This document shows positions 6,601 to 10,108 of a DNA stretch of 10,108 nucleotides, piece after piece. Source of the DNA: Glandiceps talaboti (Eukaryota > Hemichordata > Enteropneusta > Spengelidae); contig NW_027554294.1 in the NCBI RefSeq assembly GCF_964340395.1, positions 150,001 through 160,108 on the forward strand. Reading direction: 5' to 3'. The position numbers and the translations under genes were made by a program. Numbering within the stretch: position 1 is the stretch's first letter; each line of letters opens with the position of its first letter. Under the pieces are notes generated by a model. That model had not been told where the DNA came from. It saw only the letters and a program-made list of their open reading frames with translations, and searched no databases.

Positions 6601-7700
6601 TACTTAGCTTTTCGAAGCTTGGAAATATTACCTCAAAGGTTATGAATAACCTAAACATTGCCTTAGTATCTCAAGCAAAAAACTCCATATCTGCCAGGGG
6701 GAAAACCCCAAGGACTTCCTCACCCCCAGAGGTCACTCATGCATTCAACCAACAATCAGATTCACCAAAAACCTTTTTACTGTCATAATGGTATTAAACT
6801 TTTCTTAAATATTTTCACCCTATTCTAATTTGAGATGATATTGTCTTTTCAAGATGTGAAATGTTTGCCAAGATAGTCTAAAATTGCCTTAATCTCCAAA
6901 TCTCCCCTACCAATGATACTACCATTAGATGTGCTGACCTACATGTATATAATGATGCCATTTAACTTTTTAAGAACATATTTCAACCCTTAGTGTAAGT
7001 TATAAAGAATAGTTTCTGATACTTGCTGTCTTGTAAAGCATGGATTAAGTTATTGCTTGAAGGGTCTAAATAGCGTAAATATTGGCTATAAGAGTAAAAA
7101 TCCTTCAGGGCTTCTAGAGGGAGACCCCCTCAGACCCCCCGCATGAGGTGGACATATCCCAGTCTCAAGCTCTTCCCCTCTTACTGTCAAGATGCTATCA
7201 AAGTATATTTCAAAAGTATTTCAACCCTATGTAGTTGTTTTTTACATGTTGGTGTTGTCTTGTAAGGCTTGGAAATTATTGTCTGAAAGGGTCTGAATAG
7301 TCTCAAAATTGACTTTTCAGGGAAAAAACCTCCAGGGCTTCTAGGGGGAGACCGCCTAGGACCCCCCCCCCCCCATGAGGTGTACACTTCCCAGTCTCAA
7401 GATCTCTCCCCTACCTCTTACTGTCAAGATCCTATCAAACTATATTTCAAAAATATTTCAACCTTATGTAGTTGCTTTTTACATGTTGGTGCTGTCTTGT
7501 AAAGCTTGGAAATGATTTTCTAAAAATGTCTGAATAGTCTCAAAATTGACTTTTCAGAGTTAAAAACCTCCTGAGCTTCTAGGGGGAGACCCCCAAGGAC
7601 CCCCCATGACAGCTGTACATATTCCCTTCTCAAGCTTTCCCCCTACCTTTTACTGTCAAGATGCTATTAAACTCCTTTTCAAATATATTTACCCTGTGTA
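6601..7700 (+). repeat. Decayed tandem array, about 235-bp unit, five copies
   Basis: A GCTTGGAAAT anchor or a derivative of it recurs at 6617, 6853, 7038, 7267 and 7504 (steps 236, 185, 229, 237). The ACTGTCAAGATGCTAT anchor recurs at 7183, 7420 and 7652, with older versions near 6779 and 6954. Later units are clearly alike; the first two are much more diverged. Most units carry a GC-rich segment of the form CTTCTAGGGGGAGACCCCC, then GGACCCCCC and CATGA, able to form a GGGGG/CCCCC hairpin. The second unit lacks this segment, which explains its 185-bp step. C13 at 7362-7374 is an expansion of the same segment. The minus-strand frame at 7187-7387 is an artefact of the repeat. Confidence 0.8.
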
Positions 7701-7820
7701 GTCAATAATTATAATTATGATAGTGCTAACCCGGGATCTTATAAAGTAGATGCAAGACAGTCAAGCAGTCCACACTGAGTCACGATCAAAAAATACCTGT
7801 CACTCATGCGAATATCATAT
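7701..7820. other. Junction sequence, no feature seen
   Basis: AT-rich sequence linking the tandem array to the right-hand GGGGGTCA block. If 6091-7820 is an insertion, its right boundary lies at about 7815-7822. I could not identify a duplicated target there. Confidence 0.4.
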
Positions 7821-7920
7821 ATGGGGGGGGGGGGGTCATCATGTTTTAGAATTAAGTGATAGGGGGGGGGGGGTCAGCCTGTTTTGGGTTTTACAGATAG
7901 GGGGGGTCAGTGACTTTTTG
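7821..7920 (+). repeat. GGGGGTCA minisatellite, right block, three units
   Basis: Units start at 7821, 7860 and 7898, giving periods of 39 and 38 bp, with G runs of 13, 12 and 7, each followed by TCA. The first two units then have TGTTTT; the third diverges to GTGACTTTTTG. They face the same way as the left block at 5993-6090. The plus-strand frame at 7750-7998 crosses this repeat and yields glycine-rich low-complexity peptide, so it is not called as a gene. Confidence 0.85.
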
Positions 7921-7936
7921 TCGGCCCGATTTAAGA

Positions 7937-7978
7937 ATCCACACCCCCCCCCCCAGGCTGGAGAAACTGACCTGTCCC
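7937..7978 (-). repeat. Right TIR of the 5950-7982 element
   Basis: Reads ATCCACA, C11 (7944-7954), AGGCTGGAGAAACTGACC, TGTCCC. It is the inverted counterpart of 5954-5989, with three mismatches in the 24 bases outside the C run. Confidence 0.75.
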
Positions 7979-7982
7979 TAAA

Positions 7983-8375
7983 TTGTCTTCTAGTATAGAG
8001 CGTCTATTGATACATCTGTAGTACTAGTAGCAGGATTCATATCATTTAGGAAAACACCATAGACTATAGTACGTCGCCCAGTGTAACGCACAGGTTTATG
8101 GGTGTTCAACATACATTGAACAGCGCCCGCACTCGTTGATAAAGATTATGTAAAATCTTCGCCTCCAGCTTGCTTGTTTAATAAAAAAGTGAGATTTAGC
8201 CTTTTAAAAATACAAACGTAACAATTGTGAAGTTAGATTTATTAATTAAGATATTTGCGATTTTTGATGACTTTCATTTAAATCTCTATCACTAAAATTT
8301 CAAGCCACTCCTCCATGCCAAGCCGTACAGGCTAAGAATAGTATTCTTTTTCTTCACTAATACCTGTAGAGTTTG
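7983..8375. other. No gene seen
   Basis: Mostly AT-rich. Two small self-complementary words occur, GTTCAACATACATTGAAC near 8104 and AAGAATAGTATTCTT near 8334. Neither is followed by a terminator-like or RNA-like structure that I can support. Confidence 0.5.
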
Positions 8376-8460
8376 GCCGGCGGGGGTACCGAGTGAGAAT
8401 TTTGGTTGGGGGTGTGGGGTGTAGTATTTTATGAAATCGAATTAAGGGGAGGGTCAAATG
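8376..8460 (+). repeat. Possible decayed relative of the GGGGGTCA element
   Basis: GGCCGGCGGGGGTACC near 8376 and GAATTAAGGGGAGGGTCA near 8440 resemble, in the same order, the GGCCTGGGGGGGTGGAT and GGGGGTCA pieces of the element at 5950-7982. A G-rich stretch with runs of five and four G lies between them (about 8405-8420). The similarity is short and partial. The open frame at 8406-8642 is a by-product of the G-rich sequence. Confidence 0.3.
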
Positions 8461-9411
8461 TTACTATGACCAATCTTCTATTATCTATTTATTGCATTTC
8501 TTTTATGATTTTTTGGCATCCCACCACTGCCACCACTGTTAGTTGTGATGTGATGTGGGGAGAGGGTTGGATCTTTAACTATTTATTTGTAGTATTTCGA
8601 AGGAAACACATTTTCTATTTCATGTTAACATTATTTTATTGAGATAAGTTTTCATTTTTGTTGAAATTTGTTGGTGATTTACGAACTTTTCTTCCAATTT
8701 TTCGACGAAAGTAAATGTTTCAAGAAATTTAAATTGTCGAAAATAAACTCTACTTGCTCACGTGCACTTTTGACTGTTTGACTCTCATTTACTCTCATTG
8801 ACATATGCAACAGTTTTACAAGACAGTAGTATCATTGTACTACAAACAACAAATCAACTCTCTTATCTGGAGGGGTCCCAGTTAATGTATATTCAGACAT
8901 ATAAATATATGAACGACCATACTATAGTTACTGGCCACATTTCACACTTTATACTGTTCAAGAGTAAATGAATACAAAAACAATTTAAAATCTTCGGCTA
9001 GTTTTGCTTCTCAGACAAATAAGCTTACGGTTAGATCTTACATTAAAATGGCAAGTGAAAATATTTAGTTTCAACTAAGAATGATGAGTGTGTGAATCTT
9101 TAGTCTACTTCTCTTTGTCATCAATAACTTAATAAATGGTATTACTAATCACCTGTATGATCAAAGGAATGCATATTACAAACAACGCACCTCAACTTTG
9201 GAGAATAACATGAGTAAATTCAGTCTTGAAATAGATATAGATTTGGATATCTTATTTGACAAGAAAAGACTTTCTATCTTACCTTGAGTACGTGTCGTTA
9301 ATATGGACAAAGAAGTTCGTCTGGAGAAAATCATTTTCAAGGTAATAAAAGTGGATATATACGACATGTAAGTTTGCTATCACTGCTAAAACAGTCCAAC
9401 ATTTCCACGTT
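8461..9411. other. About 950 bases with no supported gene
   Basis: AT-rich sequence. The minus-strand frame at 9176-9367 shows no recognisable protein. A 22-codon plus-strand ATG frame at 9303 contains AAG|GTAATA, which resembles a splice donor, but this alone does not support an exon. Confidence 0.5.
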
Positions 9412-9595
9412 CTATTTACATTGACAACTTTCGTTGTGCATAGTAACTATGTTCGACTTCTGAAAGTGAGTTGCTATTCGAACACATCGCGTTCTCCGCA
9501 GCACGGGCCTTGTCTCTCCAGAGGCTGGGTCCAGAGGCGCGGCTCCGTGATTGCTATGTCCACCAGGGCGACAGTAGGGAGCACTCAACGACATT
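9412..9595 (-). CDS. Candidate terminal exon, unknown product
   Basis: On the minus strand TGTTTTCCTCTCCTTAG ends at 9596 and is a good polypyrimidine-plus-AG acceptor. The sequence after it opens with ATG at 9594-9592 and stays open for 60 codons to TAG at 9414-9412, starting MSLSAPYCRPGGHSNHGAAP. The patch from about 9480 to 9660 is clearly GC-richer than its surroundings. The same frame continues upstream through the acceptor to a GTG at 9684. An antisense frame (9421-9672, TTG start) is open over the same bases, so frame openness here is weak evidence. I do not recognise the peptide. It could instead be a GC-rich interspersed repeat: a weak tRNA B-box-like GTGTTCGAATAGC is present, without a convincing A box. 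Confidence 0.2.
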
Positions 9596-9939
9596 CTAAG
9601 GAGAGGAAAACACGGGCTGACTCTTCCAACACCAGATTTACAAACTTCACCCGCACGACGATTACGATTTAATAGAACGGCCACTGTTGTCAGTGATTAA
9701 TTGAAAACTCTAGAAGTTCTTCTCATTATCAACATAACAAGTATGTTTACATTGTCAATCGAAATCCAGGTGATTGTTTTAGTTACAAAGACAAATGAAT
9801 GAAATGTAGATCTGTGTGTCATGAAATGGCCTATGTATCAACAGGTGGCAGTTGACAGTCAAAATATGACACATGCGTAATTACACTGTAAACCACTGGA
9901 ATAAAACAAGAATTTAAAGTAAAAACAAATTTGGGCGCC
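9596..9939. other. No gene seen
   Basis: Tail of the GC-richer patch, then AT-rich sequence. No RNA gene or repeat was identified. Confidence 0.45.
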
Positions 9940-10108
9940 CTTCATACCATGGCTATGCATATATGTATCCATATACTTTGATATCTATATTCCGTATATA
10001 TGTGTTCATATACATAACAGTATATACGTATACCCACACACTGTGTAAGTATAATTGTTCACACATATCGGTATCCCATATAGTATATGCCCACATACTA
10101 TATGTATA
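9940..10108. repeat. Alternating AT/TG-rich low-complexity tract
   Basis: The end of the window is dominated by ATAT, GTAT and CACA words such as TATACGTATACC and CATATAGTATATG, many of them self-complementary. No fixed period stands out. It may be a degenerate satellite or microsatellite that continues past the window edge. Confidence 0.6.

Larger units (their letters stand above)
5950..7982. mobile_element. Transposon-like interval with short TIRs, subterminal minisatellites and a central tandem array
   Basis: The ends are inverted repeats: GGGACCGGTCAGTTTCTTCG at 5954 and, as reverse complement, GGGACAGGTCAGTTTCTCCA ending at 7978. The match is 21 of 24 bases before the G/C runs of 7 and 11, after which both continue into a TGGAT-type word. 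TTAA precedes the left end (5950-5953) and TAAA follows the right (7979-7982), so a degraded TTAA-like or a TA target duplication is possible but not proven. Just inside each end lie three GGGGGTCA units. The middle has a decayed 235-bp array and no transposase. There are two readings: one non-autonomous 2.03-kb element, or a palindromic element of about 300 bp split by an insertion at 6091-7820. The second gains support because both minisatellites point the same way and would join into one six-unit array. Confidence 0.6.

Noticed and set aside
7187-7387. Minus-strand frame with proline/glycine-rich start
   Set aside because: It lies wholly within the 235-bp tandem array and its C13 tract, and the frame is not conserved in the neighbouring units.
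7750-7998. Plus-strand frame with glycine-rich segments
   Set aside because: It reads through the G-run minisatellite and the C-run TIR. The glycine and proline stretches are translations of those runs.
9303-9371. ATG frame of 22 codons with AAG|GTAATA resembling a first exon and donor
   Set aside because: Very short, with a stop just upstream and no other gene signals nearby.
9412-9684. tRNA or tRNA-derived SINE on the minus strand, because of GTGTTCGAATAGC
   Set aside because: It is only a partial B-box match, with no convincing A box at the right distance and no cloverleaf pairing found.

Overview
This window looks like AT-rich, non-coding DNA from an animal nuclear genome. A marine invertebrate such as a hemichordate, lancelet, mollusc or brachiopod is my best guess, but no gene here fixes the lineage. 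The reasons are: no long open reading frame on either strand, no bacterial-style operon, abundant microsatellites and minisatellites, many runs of 9-14 G or C in AT-rich surroundings, frequent TACATGTA-type words, and several transposon-like structures. No protein family, rRNA or tRNA was recognised.

Layout. 1-420 is featureless. 441-563 is a four-copy minisatellite. 633-761 holds a TG/TA microsatellite, part of a dispersed repeat and a C14 run. 900-1300 holds degenerate tandem units and a facing C12/G9 pair. 1847-3765 is the most striking object: an approximately 1.9-kb structure bounded by inverted repeats of about 135 bp. Each arm carries three perfect copies of the 20-bp palindrome AAGTGCTAGATCTAGCACTT at exact 35-bp spacing, plus a half copy in the same register. 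It looks like a non-autonomous or foldback-like DNA transposon. Its interior holds a duplicated block at 3136-3437 and no recognisable transposase.

4206-4301 is a second copy, inverted in part, of the dispersed repeat at 645-761. 5205-5312 is a chain of tetranucleotide microsatellites. 5548-5822 on the minus strand reads like a protein-coding exon of unknown identity. 5950-7982 is a second transposon-like interval: about 24 bp of inverted terminal repeat running into G or C runs, GGGGGTCA-type minisatellites just inside both ends, and a decayed five-copy tandem array of about 235-bp units in the middle. It may be one 2-kb element, or a short palindromic element split by a 1.7-kb insertion. 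8376-8460 may be a further decayed relative. 9412-9595 on the minus strand is a weak candidate terminal exon in a locally GC-richer patch. The end of the window is alternating AT/TG low-complexity DNA.

Nothing here works together as a gene set. The biology is that of mobile and tandem repeats colonising an intergenic or intronic region. The exact palindrome array in the inverted repeats is the observation most worth following up.
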